64,000 nucleotides of DNA from Erinaceus europaeus. Lineage: Eukaryota; Chordata; Mammalia; Eulipotyphla; Erinaceidae. Below are positions 43,321 to 54,075 of this stretch, piece by piece. The notes below the pieces were generated by a model, which was not told the DNA's origin, ran no database searches, and saw only the letters and a program-made list of their open reading frames with translations. Position 1 is the first letter of the stretch. The number at the start of each line of letters is the position of its first letter. The position numbers and the translations under genes were made by a program. The stretch lies in the NCBI RefSeq assembly GCF_950295315.1, contig NC_080177.1:83065452-83129451 (forward strand), in the 5' to 3' direction.

Positions 43321-44162
43321 TACACACACACATACTTCTGGGATATAGTAAACGTCCTACATATACTTAAAGCTCTGCATTTTCATATCTTATCTGTTTT
43401 TCTAGTGAATAGAATATAAATAACTAGCAACAGTGTGAGAAGTAAGTGGTGAGAATGTGAGCCGTAATTTTGCTTGTGATTACCATTTTCTACTCCCCAT
43501 GAATCTCTAGGCTTCGGATCCTAGCTGAAGATGTACGTCAGTGCTAAGGCTGGCTTCCCACAGGAAAAGCCAGGGAATATCTGTTAGCGTACATAATTAT
43601 ATTAAGTGAGCACAATGCTTGACTTGAGAAAAAGTAACCTTCACAACAGAAATACATGGACTCATGTTAATTAATTTTCCAATCATTCATTTTATTACTG
43701 TGTTTTAACTGTGACCCTGCAAGCCATTTTCAGCATTTCTCATTAAAGTGTATTTTTGAAGTGTAATAAAACATGAAAATGCTGTTGTTTAATGACTGAC
43801 TTTAAGTGCGTTAATGTAATTAAGTAAAACTTACAAATTCTCTCTTTCTAGTATTAAAATTTATAAAGTATCTTATTAGAGCTCCTTTCACTAGGTTGCA
43901 CACAACAGCCACATTACTATTGCTAATTCAAGACTAATTTAATCTCAAACCTACAGTGAATCTCAAAAAAAAAAATCAGATGAATAGAATCACTGATTGA
44001 ACGTGAGAAATAAATATTAATTTTTCTTCTGTGACTTTATTTAGAAAGAAGACAATAAATTTGAATTACCATAATTAAATGTGTATAATATATCACCCTT
44101 CATTAAATTTATACTGATGGGAATATATTTTTGTAATAGAAACATGATCTAATATTTAAAAT
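43321..44162. other. AT-rich unique sequence
   Basis: About 840 bp free of mobile elements, with TTAAT- and TAAT-rich motifs (for example TTAATGTAATTAAGTAAAAC). Could include conserved non-coding DNA; cannot be tested here. Confidence 0.35.
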
Positions 44163-44173
44163 AAATGTATTCT

Positions 44174-44385
44174 GGGGCCAGGTGGTGGCTCCCCTGGTTA
44201 AACATTCACATCACAGAACACAGGGATCCAGGTTCAAGCCCTTGGTCCCCAGCCTTTTGTAGGGGGAAGCTTCATGAGTGGTGAAGCAGGGCTGCAGGTG
44301 TCTCTCTGTCTCTCTCCCTCTCTATTTCTTTATTTCTGGCTATCTCTATCTAATAAGCAAAGGTCATAAAAAATAAAAAGAAAAG
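44174..44385 (+). mobile_element. SINE-B copy with target duplication
   Basis: Head GGGGCCAGGTGGTGGC. AAATGTATTCT flanks at 44163-44173 and 44386-44396. Confidence 0.96.
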
Positions 44386-44581
44386 AAATGTATTCTCATG
44401 AACAGAATTCCCTAAATATAGTAGAAATGAAACCATGAGTGAATATACTTTGAAACAAATCTTGCTTTAGTCACACAACATTCATTTCAGATCTTTTGTT
44501 TGCAAAGGTCTATACTAGGTGTGGGAGTTAGAAGTAGGTATACAAGTTTTTTTTTTTTTTAATATTCTTGCTCCTCAAGTA

Positions 44582-44632
44582 TTTCTTTCCTTCCTTCCTT
44601 CCTCCCTTCCTTCCTTTCCTCTTCTTCTTTTA
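44582..44632. repeat. (CCTT)n/(CTT)n microsatellite
   Basis: Short pyrimidine run next to the A-tail side of the following minus-strand SINE-B. Confidence 0.85.
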
Positions 44633-44639
44633 ATTTTTA

Positions 44640-44850
44640 ATTTTTTAATTATCTCTATTTATTTATTGGATAGAGACAGACAGACATTGAAAGGGGGAAG
44701 GGAGAGAGAGATAGGGAGAGATACCTGCAGACCAGCTTCACCACTTGCAAAGCTTTCCCCCTACATGTGGGGGACCAGGGGCTTGAACCCGGGTCCTTGT
44801 GCACTGTAATAATATGTGTGCTTAACCAGGTGCGCCACCACCCAGCCCCC
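44640..44850 (-). mobile_element. SINE-B copy
   Basis: TTATTGGATAGAGACAGACAG, CACTTGCAAAGCTTTCCCC and a head ending GCGCCACCACCCAGCCCCC. Confidence 0.95.
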
Positions 44851-44857
44851 TTTTTAA

Positions 44858-45137
44858 TTTTTTTTTAATATTTATTTATTTATTTTCCCTTTTGTTGCCC
44901 TTGTTACTTGTTGTTGTTGTAGTTATTATTGTAGTTATTGTTGTCATCATTGTTGGATAGGACAGAGAGAAATGGACAGAGGAGGGGAAGACAGAGAGGG
45001 GGAGAGAAAGACAGACACCTGCAGACCTGCTTCACCGCCTGTGAAGCGACTCCCCTGCAGGTGGGGAGCCGGGGGGCTCGAACCGGGATCCTTATGCCGG
45101 TCCCTGCGCTTTGCGCTTAGCCTGCTGTGCTACCCCA
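44858..45137 (-). mobile_element. SINE-A copy
   Basis: Full body with the TTTTGTTGCCCTTGTTAC tail. The head is slightly shortened (GCGCTTAGCCTGCTGTGCTACC). Confidence 0.95.
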
Positions 45138-45295
45138 ACACCTCCTCTTCCTCTTCTTCTTCTTCCTCTTATTCTTATTATTCGTCTTCCTCCTCCTTTT
45201 TCGTCTCTGTCTCTTTCTCCTTCTCCCTCTCCCTCTGCTCCTTCTCCTTCTCCTCCTCCTCCTCCTCCTCCTTCTTCATCGTCTTCTTCTTTTTA
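45138..45295 (+). repeat. (CTT)n/(CCT)n polypyrimidine tract
   Basis: About 155 bp of near-pure C/T between two minus SINEs, on the 3'-tail side of the next SINE-B. Confidence 0.9.
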
Positions 45296-45474
45296 CTTTG
45301 ACAAGGCAGAGAGAAATTGGGACAGGAGCAGAGGAAGGGCAGAGAAAAACGCCAGCATCACCTCTTGACTGCTCTTGAAGCTTCCTTTGTGCAGGTGGGG
45401 ACTGGGTCCTCTACCTGTTTCCTTGCACAAGGTGACATGTGCACTCAGCCTGGTGCATCATTACCTGGCCCACC
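45296..45474 (-). mobile_element. Diverged SINE-B copy
   Basis: GGCAGAGAGAAATTGGGAC, TGAAGCTTCCTTTGTGCAGG and CAGCCTGGTGCATCATTACC. Older than its neighbours. Confidence 0.85.
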
Positions 45475-46430
45475 TTTTACTTTTAGGGTTGATATCATTC
45501 TTCTCTGGGCATGGGGCACAGATAAGAGTTGGCAGACTGCTAAACATGATAGAATTGATTAAACCATGACGAAGGCTCTTAGCCTAAAACTGAAATGACT
45601 GTTCATATTGTTGTGTCAGACAAAAACATCCTTTGACCTGTGAAAAGTATAATGCCTGTGAGTCGATGACAAAGACATTCCTAGGATAAACAAGCTATAA
45701 GCTGCTACAACAAATACCTTTACCAGTGCAATAATATTTTAAACATTTGGTGTACTTATTGCTCAATTCCATAAACTATTTCACCAAGACTCTGAAGAGA
45801 AGCATCAAGTATTTTTAAAAAATAGAATGGCATAAATAAAATATTTTATATTATCTTTAATTATAGTTCTTCCTAGCATCTCTTTGTAAAGGTCTTTAAA
45901 GACTAAACTATGTAAATTGTAATATGTTGATAATCTCCTTTCTTTTATTTAAGCTCTAGGTAGGAAAAAAAAGAAAATTCTCATTTACTTTTTATCTCCT
46001 TAAGATAATAAAGATATACACAGAACACATTTCCTGCCAAGATTCTAGCCCTCTTTTCAACTAACAGTGCTCAGCACAAGCTTTTAAAATCAAGATGTAA
46101 AATAATTAGTTAGATAAAACAAAACTACATTTTTCCCAGGCAACTGTTTTAGGTAAACCTAAAGCCATTATTTGTACCTTCTAACGTGGTAGAAAAATAC
46201 CAGTCAGAGATAGTAAGGAAAATTGTGAGCTTGCACAAGCACATCAGACTTGGTAGTTTGGGTGGGAAAGAAAATGGTAAAAACACAGGCAATTACTCTG
46301 TTATAATAATGTGATAAAATGTAATTTATTGTTATATTTTGACCACATAATTTGCATGAATACCACATTTTCCTGGTTAATCCTGCTAAATGTATTCAGA
46401 GACGATGCCAGTAATGTTTTAACAGTCATT
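45475..46430. other. AT-rich unique sequence
   Basis: About 950 bp, no repeat or exon recognised. Confidence 0.4.
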
Positions 46431-46619
46431 TTATTTATTTATTATTGGAAAGAAACAGAGAGATTCTGAGGGGGGTGGAGATAAGGAGAGAGACAGAGAG
46501 ACCTGACGCCCTGCTGCACCCTCATGGAGTTTCCTCCAGCAGGTGGGGACCAGGGGCATGAGCGCAGGTCCTTGCACCCTGTGATACGTGCTCAGCCTGG
46601 CAGCCACCGCCTGGCCCCT
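46431..46619 (-). mobile_element. SINE-B copy
   Basis: TTATTATTGGAAAGAAACAG, CAGCAGGTGGGGACCAGG and a head ending CACCGCCTGGCCCC. Several small deletions. Confidence 0.9.
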
Positions 46620-46664
46620 GAAGCCCTAAGCTTTATCCCTCCCCACCACTGTTTTATTCTCTGA

Positions 46665-46768
46665 AACTCAAAGATGGGCTGACCGACCTGGACAGTGTAC
46701 CTGCTTTGCTGTGTTGATGACCCATGTTCAAACCTGGATCTCAGTTCAAGGAGGACTTTTCAATACAA
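46665..46768 (+). mobile_element. SINE-E head leading into the satellite
   Basis: TGGGCTGACCGACCTGGACAG, TACCTGCTTTGCTGTGTTGATG and CATGTTCAAACCTGGATCTC are a tRNA-like head with a B-box-like GTTCAAACC. The CTCCCT satellite starts exactly where its CT-rich segment would. Confidence 0.65.
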
Positions 46769-47714
46769 GGTCTCTCCTCTCCCTCTCCCTCTCCCTCTCC
46801 CTCTCCCTCTCCCTCTCCCTCTCCCTCTCCCTCTCCCTCTCCCTCTCCCTCTCTCTCTCCCTCTCCCTCCCCCTCATCTCTCTCCCTCTCCCTCTGCCTC
46901 TGCCTCTGCCTCTGCCTCTGCCTCTGCCTCTCCCTCTCCCTCTCCCTCTCCCTCTCCCTCTCCCTCTCCCTCTCCCTCTCCCTCTCTCTCTCCCTCTCCC
47001 TCTCCCTCTCCCTCTCTCTCTCCCTCTCCCTCCCCCTCATCTCTCTCCCTCTCCCTCTCCCTCTCCCTCTCCCTCTCCCTCTCCCTCTCCCTCTCCCTCT
47101 CCCTCTCCCTCTCCCTCTCCCTCTCCCTCTCCCTCTCTTCTCCCTCTCCCTCTCCCTCTCCCTCTCCCTCTGCCTCTCCCTCTCCCTCTCCCTCTCCCTC
47201 TCCCTCTCCCTCTCTCTCTCCCTCTCCCTCCCCCTCATCTCTCTCCCTCTCCCTCTCCCTCTCCCTCTGCCTCTGCCTCTCCCTCTCCCTCTCCCTCTCC
47301 TCTCCCTCTCCCTCTCCTCTCCCTCTCCCTCTCCCTCTCCCTCTCCCTCTCCCTCTCCCTCTGCCTCTGCCTCTCCCTCTCCCTCTCCCTCTCCCTCTCC
47401 CTCTCTCTCTCCCTCTCCCTCCCCCTCATCTCTCTCCCTCTCCCTCTCCCTCTCCCTCTGCCTCTCCCTCTCCCTCTCCCTCTCCCTCTCCCTCTCCCTC
47501 TCCCTCTCCCTCTGTCTCTCCCTCTCCCTCTCCCTCTCCCTCTCCCTCTCCCTCTCCCTCTCCCTCTCCCTCTCCCTCTCCCTCTCCCTCTCCCTATCCC
47601 TCTCCCTCTCCCTATCCCTCTTTCTCTCTCCTTCCCTCTCTCTCCCTCTCTCCCTCTCCTTCCCTCTCTCTCTCTCCCTTTTCTTCTCCGCTTTCTTTCT
47701 CTCTTTCTTCCTTC

Positions 47715-47748
<34 letters not shown>

Positions 47749-48028
47749 GTCTCTCTCTCCCCCTCTCCCTTTCCTTCTCCCTCTCCTTTGCTCTCCCTCT
47801 CCCTCTCCTTCCCTCTCTATCTCCCTCTCCCTTCCCCCCTCTCTCTCTCCCTCTCCTTCCCTCTCTCTCCCCCTCTTCTTCTCCCTCTCTTTCTTTCTGC
47901 CTCTCCCTCTCCTTTCCTCTCCCTCTCCTTCCTTCTCTCTCTCTCTCCCTCTCCCTTTTTCCCTCTCCTTCCCTCTCTCTCTCTCTCTCCTTCTTCTTCC
48001 CCCTCTTTCTTTCTCTCTGTCTCTCTCT
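46769..48028 (+). repeat. 1.26-kb CTCCCT hexanucleotide satellite
   Basis: (CTCCCT)n dominates to about 47620, then degenerate CT/CCTT pyrimidines to 48028. A marker segment CCCTCCCCCTCATCTCTCTC occurs four times (CTCAT at 46873, 47036, 47234 and 47425), giving spacings of 163, 198 and 191 bp. Blocks of CTCTGC interrupt the array. The minus strand is (AGGGAG)n. Long Ser/Pro/Leu and Arg/Glu/Gly open frames over the array are artefacts. Confidence 0.95.
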
Positions 48029-48239
48029 GACTCATTTTATATATGATAATTGTTACTCCAGAGCAGAGAAGTCCTTTGACAAAATGACAATTGTATTAGT
48101 ATTAATCCACATAAGTGATATTATATACCAAATACTTGTTTCCTAGAATTAGTAATTATAAAGCTCTGTAAATCTGAATGAAAAAAGTCTCATCTTAACT
48201 GAAGGGTTGTAAATTACTTTATATCAAATATATATTTTA
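48029..48239. other. Unique AT-rich sequence
   Basis: Nothing recognised. Confidence 0.4.
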
Positions 48240-48375
48240 AGATTATTTATTTGGGGAGGAAGAGAGAGACAGAGACAGAGAGACAAAGATCAGAGCCCCA
48301 CAGAGTGCTGGGTATATAGGAGGGGCCCCAGAGATACAAGTCCTGCGATCCACAGGCTGAGTCATGTCCCATGTC
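48240..48375 (-). mobile_element. Old SINE-D-like copy
   Basis: TTATTTGGGGAGGAAGAGAG, CAGAGACAGAGAGACAAAG and CACAGAGTGCTGGG, with a decayed head. Confidence 0.6.
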
Positions 48376-48474
48376 TTTTGACATTTATTTGAGTCAGTGT
48401 AGTTACAAATCTGTTTATGCTTAAATAAAATTGTTTTTTTGTAGCTACTAATTATTGTTTTTATTTTTTCTCTT

Positions 48475-48690
48475 TTATCCTTTTACTGGGGGTTAAAGGT
48501 TTACGGTGTCATTGTTGAAAATCTCTCTTCTCCCCATGCAAGTTCTCTGCAAAACACTTTGGCTCACAACATGGGTAGGTCCGTCTTCATCATTATGCAG
48601 CATGACTCCGGTTTCTCCTCAGCCCTCCCTGCTCTGGCCTTCGTGGTGTCTGAGCAGAAACTGGTGCCACCTGCCCACAAAGCAAATGCT
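48475..48690 (-). mobile_element. Old L1 3' UTR fragment
   Basis: The plus strand GGGGGTTAAAGGTTTACGG, TCTCCCCATGCAAGTTCTC and GCAGCATGACTCCGGTTTC parallels 60430-60600 and 56548-56760. Confidence 0.6.
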
Positions 48691-48732
48691 CCACTGCTGT
48701 TCTATCTCATGGCTCATTCTTGAAAGCGTTTG

Positions 48733-48772
48733 GAAAGTATTTTAAAGTATTTTAAAGTATTTTAAAGTATTT
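48733..48772. repeat. 10-bp tandem repeat, four copies
   Basis: AGTATTTTAA repeated four times without error. Confidence 0.95.
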
Positions 48773-48908
48773 TATCTCACATTTAAATTATTTGATAGGA
48801 ATCTGCATCACTGATACAAAGTGATGATTGCATCACATATTAAAAGCCTACCATCCTTTAAAACTATTTGTAACTTATTTGAAAACTAATTATAAGAATA
48901 TGAGCTTT

Positions 48909-49107
48909 TGGAGCCGGGTGGTAGCACATTTGGCTGAATACACTTTACAATGCACAAGGAAGGACCCGGGTTCAAGCCCCCAGTCCCCAACTGCAAAGGG
49001 GAAAGCTTTGCAAGGGTGAAGTAGGGCTGCAGGTGTCTCTGTCTCCCTCTCCCTCTCCCCCTTCCTCTCAATTTCTGGCTGTCTCTACCCAATATAAATA
49101 AAGATAA
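48909..49107 (+). mobile_element. SINE-B copy
   Basis: Head GGAGCCGGGTGGTAGCAC, B box CCGGGTTCAAGCCCCC, tail CTCTACCCAATATAAATAAAG. Confidence 0.94.
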
Positions 49108-49300
49108 TTCTTCTTCTAGCGTTTGCCCTTCTTCTGTAGCCAGTCAACAGGTCAGGTTGAAAGCTGTCAGGAGCTGCTTGTTGCTGGCTTTGAAAGTGAC
49201 TGGATCCATGTGGATTCAGTCGGCTAGGAAGGATGGTCAGTTTCCCCAATGAATGGGTCCTCACGGGATGCACCACGGGAAGGTCGATCCAATGCATCCC
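49108..49300 (-). mobile_element. 193-bp insertion of unknown origin
   Basis: The bases between two perfect AATAAAGATAAT repeats (49096-49107 and 49301-49312) are moderately GC-rich, unlike the surroundings. They start TCTTCTTCTAGCG, which on the minus strand would be a short A-rich tail, and end GATCCAATGCATCCC. I do not recognise the sequence. It could be a retrotransposed RNA fragment on the minus strand; chance similarity of the SINE tail to the right flank is the alternative. Confidence 0.5.
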
Positions 49301-49312
49301 AATAAAGATAAT

Positions 49313-49537
49313 GAAAAATTCCAAAAAGAGTAAAAGCTTCTATGATTTTAATAAGATCATATCTTCAGATTATCTTCACAAACACAAGGTAAACTGTCAG
49401 TACATATTTCAGTTAATCATAAATGTGAAAGACATTCATTAAACACAGAGGTGTTCAGCCAGGATGAATAGAATTGTGGGCGTTCATAAGTATAGTGGTG
49501 TTCACAGTTGTATTTGTTATATTCAAGAATAAGTTCT
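49313..49537. other. Unique sequence
   Basis: Nothing recognised. Confidence 0.4.
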
Positions 49538-49860
49538 CAGGGTCGGCTGGTAGCGCAGCAGGTTAAGCACATGTGGTGGGAAGTGCAAAGAACTGCACAA
49601 GATCCCAGTTCGAGCCCCGGCTCCCCACCTGCAGGGGAGTCACTTCACAGGCGGTGAAGCAGGTCTGCAGGTGTCTGTCTTTCTCTCCCCCCTCTGTCTT
49701 CCCTTCCTCTCTCTGTCCTATCCAACAACAATGAAAACAATAACAATGATAACAGTAACAAGGGCAACAAAAATGGGGAAAATATGGCCTCCAAGAGCAG
49801 TGGGTTCTTAGTGAAGGCATTGCGCCCCAGCAATAACCCTGGAGGCAAAATATAAAAAAC
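49538..49860 (+). mobile_element. Long SINE-A with 3' module
   Basis: SINE-A head and body, tail AACAAGGGCAACAAAAATGG, then the module ATGGCCTCCAAGAGCAGTGG to AATAACCCTGGAGGC (49786-49844) and poly-A. Confidence 0.94.
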
Positions 49861-50622
49861 AATTTTTTAAAAAGAAGCTCTCACATATTTTCACTGGGGA
49901 AAGGTATCATTCAACTATAAGATTTGATTCTTTTCTATTTTTTCCCTTTTACAGTTTAAATTATAATAACCAGTGATCAAACTCTATTTTATAGAATTTA
50001 ATGACTGTCTGGATAGAGTGGTATTTTTGCCATATAGTCAAAAGTTATTAGCATGATTTCCTAGAAATGCCCTTTCCCAAGGTCAGTAGCCTTTTTCCTT
50101 ACTGTACGGCTGTGTGAAAGTCTCAGGGCAGAAGCAATCAGGTGCATCCATATTGGTTCCGTATAATACAGTCCATCTGAAGGAGGAAGCCAAGTGTGGC
50201 GTGACTGATAATTGAATAGGTTTCTCTTAAGAAGCAACACAACCTGCAAAAGCTGATTTGGTAACGAGGGCTTCTGTTTCCTTGAAATCAATAAGAGCTA
50301 ATATTCTCTACATGCTGTGGACAGAATTTTTCTGTCTGCCCTACATGCTTAGAATGAGTTTCAAAGAGACTTACTCTTATGAGTCACAGCATGTTTACTT
50401 TCTAAAATGATGCTCTTAACCAGGGATATTGTTCATTTCTATAAAATTATCACACTCTAACTTTTTATAAAATATTTCATTCAATGAGCACTGCCTACAA
50501 ATTTAACACTGAGCTAGGAGCTATGGGATGTAAGAATCTGGACGCATTTCCAAGTAAAAAGGTTCTAAAAAGTGAACTATTTTATTTAGTATACTTCACA
50601 ATGCTAGTATCACAATGGTTCT
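49861..50622. other. Unique sequence
   Basis: About 760 bp, no signature seen. Confidence 0.4.
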
Positions 50623-50633
50623 AGAAAAATTTT

Positions 50634-50903
50634 CGGGAGTCGGGCGGTAGCAGCGGGTTAAGTGCACGTGATGCAAAGCGCAAGGTCCAGCGTAAATGAT
50701 CCCTGTTCGAGCCCCCGGCTCCCCTCCTGCAGGGGGTTGCTTCACAAGCGGTGAAGCAGGTCTGCAGGTGTCTATCTCTCCCCTCTGTCTTCCTCTCTTC
50801 TCTCCACTTCTCTCTGTCCTATCCAATGATGACATCAATAACTACAATAACAATAAAAAGACAAGGGCAACAAAAGGGAAATAAAAAAAAAAAAGAATAA
50901 AAA
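50634..50903 (+). mobile_element. SINE-A copy with target duplication
   Basis: CGGGAGTCGGGCGGTAGCAG head and a complete tail with a long A-rich end. Flanked by AGAAAAATTTT at 50623-50633 and 50904-50914. Confidence 0.96.
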
Positions 50904-50954
50904 AGAAAAATTTTGGAGATTATCTAAATTCATACACTAGCAATTAAAAAATCC

Positions 50955-50958
50955 TGTA

Positions 50959-50994
<36 letters not shown>
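50955..50994. repeat. (TTA)n microsatellite
   Basis: About twelve TTA units. Confidence 0.93.
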
Positions 50995-51116
50995 GGATCT
51001 TTGTGGGTGTGAGCTCAACCATGTGTGATCCACCTGAGCCTTATATTTTTTGTATTATTTTTCCATGCAAAACTTTGTCATTTTTTTTGACAACCCAACA
51101 TAAAGATGCAGAATAC

Positions 51117-51210
51117 ATATACTATATATACTATATATACTATTTATAATATATATACTATATATAATATATATACTATATATACTTTATATGACTATAT
51201 ACTATATAAG
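51117..51210. repeat. TATATACTA-type AT-rich tandem repeat
   Basis: Repeated TATACTATA/TATAATATA units. Strong local self-complementarity. Confidence 0.88.
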
Positions 51211-51875
51211 GAATCTTAATGCAATCTTAGATAAAGAAGGAAGGTTATCCAATAACAGAAAATAAACTTCTATTGTGGGTGTGATAAGTTAAAATGCAAT
51301 TACATTTATTCAAAGTTTATACTTTAACCTTTAAAGGCAATGGAATTAGTAGATTGTCTCACTGAATAATCCTATATGTGTCACCTATTATCTTCTGGAA
51401 GAAGCAGTTATATTTGACATAATTTGTCTTCATTTAGAAACTGCCCTCAGTACTTTGCTACAGAGGAAAAATCACTAAATTTAAATGTAGTCATGCCTCC
51501 TAAACAGAGACACAGGTGATGCAGCTATGTACATTCAGAGTCTTTCTGATACGGAATTTTCCAGTTGGTAATAGGACACACACATTTACATGGTAGATGT
51601 AAATACTTAACATGAAGTTCCTTAGAATTTTGAACTTATGAGATCAATTTAAAATCAGTTATACATTAATTAGTTTTAAAGTCGATGTTTAATACTGTGG
51701 CTACTTATAGTATAAAATAATAGTATACTATATTAAATATTGTGTATAAAAATACTTAACTATCTCAAGATAATAAATATTCTGTGAAATATAATTAATT
51801 TTAGTCAACTGAACACTTTTGCTTCATAATTCAAGGTGATAACATTAAGGTACTTAATCAAATATTTTCTACTGA
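51211..51875. other. AT-rich unique sequence
   Basis: No recognised element. Confidence 0.4.
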
Positions 51876-52012
51876 GAATTAGACACCCTCCTCACCTACT
51901 CCATATTTCAATTCCCTCAATCACTCTAAGTCCAACTGTGTCCAGTAAAGTAAGGACCACAAAAGCTGGATAAGGGCAAGAGACTGGCACACTTTAATGA
52001 TGGCCCTTTTAC
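51876..52012 (+). mobile_element. Fragment of L1-tail upstream body, plus orientation
   Basis: AGACACCCTCCTCACCTACT, GGATAAGGGCAAGAGACTGG and TTTAATGATGGCCC match the complement of 39220-39350 and the inverted segment at 9600-9720. No tail is attached. Confidence 0.8.
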
Positions 52013-52324
52013 TGTAAGTAATTTAATATATAAAATGTTATTATTTAAAATCCATTAACAGCTTAATCCTAGTGTTGAAATTCAATCAGTTTACTGATTT
52101 TAAATTTGAGTGCTTAGATTAAAGGAATATATACTCAGAACTGAAGTCTACGCATTAAAAAAGCTTGAGCCATTCATTCAATTCCCCCCCTCTCATATTG
52201 ATTAAATAGTGATTCAGAGACTGTATGTTAATAGGAATATATATTAATACCATTTTTTAATTATAGGGAAGTGCTTCACTGATTATATATTCTACACATT
52301 CTCTTTTTTAAACTATAATTGTGT

Positions 52325-52582
52325 TTTTTTTTAATTTTTATTTACAAAAAGGAAACCATAGGTTAAGAGGGGGTACAACTCCAAACAATTCCCACCACCA
52401 GATCTCCGTATCCCATCCCCTCTCCTGACAGCTTTCCTATTCTTTATCCCTCTGGGAGTATGGACCCAGGGTCATTGTGGGATGCAGAAGGTGGAAGGTC
52501 TGCCTCTGTAATTGCTTCACCGCTGACCATGGGCGTTGCCTGGTGGATCCATACTCCCAGCCTGCCTCTCTCTTCCCCTAGT
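52325..52582 (-). mobile_element. Short L1-tail copy
   Basis: Poly-T and TTTTTATTTACAAAAAGGAAAC, GTTAAGAGGGGGTACAACTC, GGGTCATTGTGGGATGCAG. Ends at CTTCCCCTAGTGG, abutting an older L1. Confidence 0.87.
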
Positions 52583-53284
52583 GGCCCACACAGTCTTCAT
52601 CCAGTCATCATCCCAGAGGTACTTAGGCCTGTAGGTAGATTCCATATTTTGGCTATTGTGAATACTGTGACTATGAACCTGGGGATACATAAGACCTTTC
52701 AATGAGTGTTTTTGTGTCTTTAGCATGAATACCTACAAATGGTATTGCTGTGGGGCTGGGTGGAGGCACACCTTGTTAAGTGCACCTTCTACAGTGTCCA
52801 AGGACCTGGGTTCAAGACCCCAGTGCCCCACCTGCAGGGGGAAAGCTTCACAGGCAGTGAAGCAGTGTTGCATGTGTCTCTCTGTCTCTCTCCCTCAATA
52901 TCAGCCCCTTCCCTCTCAATTTCTGGCTGTCTCTATCCAATAAATAAGTAAAGTTAATAATTTTTTTTTAAATGATATTGTTGGATTGCATGTTATCTAC
53001 CTGTATTTGTTTAAGGATTCCCTATGCAATTTCCATAATGACTGCACTGGTCAGCCTTCCCTCCTGCAGTGTAACAGCTCTTCTCCCCTACCACTCCCAA
53101 TTCTGGACAAAGCAGCTCTTCCTGTTTTGTTGATGCAGACCATTCTCACTGGAGAATGTGGTTTGTGATGGCCTTTCTCTAATGTTAAGGGAAGTGGAGC
53201 ATTCCATGGTGGGCAAAGTATATTTCTTCTTTGGAGAACAGTCTATTTGTATCTTTTGTCCATTACTTGTCTGTGTCTTATATA
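52583..53284 (-). pseudogene. Old L1 ORF2 3' segment, split by SINE-B
   Basis: Plus-strand landmarks of antisense L1: AGATTCCATATTTTGGCTATTG, TATGAACCTGGGGATACATAAG, then after the SINE TTGTTGGATTGCATG and GCACTGGTCAGCCTTCCCTCC. Heavily substituted, no open frame. Confidence 0.72.
52748..52962 (+). mobile_element. SINE-B inserted in old L1
   Basis: GGGGCTGGGTGGAGGCACACC head to TCTCTATCCAATAAATAAG tail. L1 text continues on both sides (GGTATTGCTG and GATATTGTTGGATTG). Confidence 0.93.
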
Positions 53285-53662
53285 AGATTGCAAGGTTACA
53301 GTCTGTAGTTTCACATCACACTCCCCAACAAAGTTATGCATACCCCTACCTCCCAAAGATAACCACCATAGATTTCACAAGTCTTAGAAACAATTTGCTT
53401 GCATCTATTTTTTTTCCAAGTTTATGTATATCCAATTTCTGCATTCCACAAATGAGTAAAACTAGCTGGTAGTTGTCTTTCTTCTCCTTACTTATTTTGC
53501 TAAGCATAATCACCTCCAGTTCCATCCATCTTGTCCCAAATGACACAATATCATCTTTCTAATTGCAGGGTAATATTCCATGGCATATATATGCCATCAG
53601 TTCTTTAACTAGTCATCTGTAGATAGGCATTTAATCCACTTATACTTGTTTTGCCCATTTTT
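53285..53662 (-). mobile_element. Old L1 3' end
   Basis: CATCACACTCCCCAACAAAG, CCAATTTCTGCATTCCACAAATG, TTGTCTTTCTTCTCCTTAC and GGGTAATATTCCATGGCATA are the antisense of an L1 3' UTR and ORF2 end. A separate copy from 52583-53284 because the order restarts. Confidence 0.75.
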
Positions 53663-53679
53663 CAGTTGGGTATTCATTT

Positions 53680-53898
53680 TTTTAAGTTTTTTAATTTTTA
53701 CTTTATTTTATTATTGGCTAGAGACAGAGAAATTGAGAAGGGGAGAGGAGATAGGGAGGGAGAGAGAAAGAGAGACACCTGCAGCTCTGCTTTACCACTT
53801 GTAAAACTTCCCCTCTGCAGGTGGGGATCGGGGGCTTGAACCTAGGACCTTGAGTTCTGTAATGTGTGCACTAAACCAGGTGCACTTAGCCATCCCCA
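53680..53898 (-). mobile_element. SINE-B copy
   Basis: TTATTGGCTAGAGACAGAG, CACTTGTAAAACTTCCCC and a head ending GCACTTAGCCATCCCC. Confidence 0.92.
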
Positions 53899-53904
53899 AT
53901 TCAT

Positions 53905-54075
53905 TCCCTCTCTATCATCCTTCCTGCTCAAATTTTCTCTATCAAATTAAAGAAAGGAAAAAAAAAGATGAAAAAAAAAGTGGCCAAGGAGTAGTGAACT
54001 TGTGAAGTCACTGAGCCACAGCCATAACAGGGTGGCTTAATTTTTTTTAAATAAATAAAGTATAAAAATAAAATG
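53905..54075 (+). mobile_element. 3' part of SINE-B plus 3' module
   Basis: CCCTCTCTATCATCCTTCC, TCTCTATCAAATTAAAG and an A-rich stretch, then a module copy (GTGGCCAAGGAGTAGTGAAC to ATAACAGGGTGGC, 53981-54034) and an AAATAAATAAAG tail. The head is missing. Confidence 0.7.

Noticed and set aside
46695..48146. Long open frames of 440-483 codons on the plus strand and 165 codons on the minus strand
   Set aside because: They are translations of the CTCCCT satellite, with only Ser/Pro/Leu or Arg/Glu/Gly, open in all frames.
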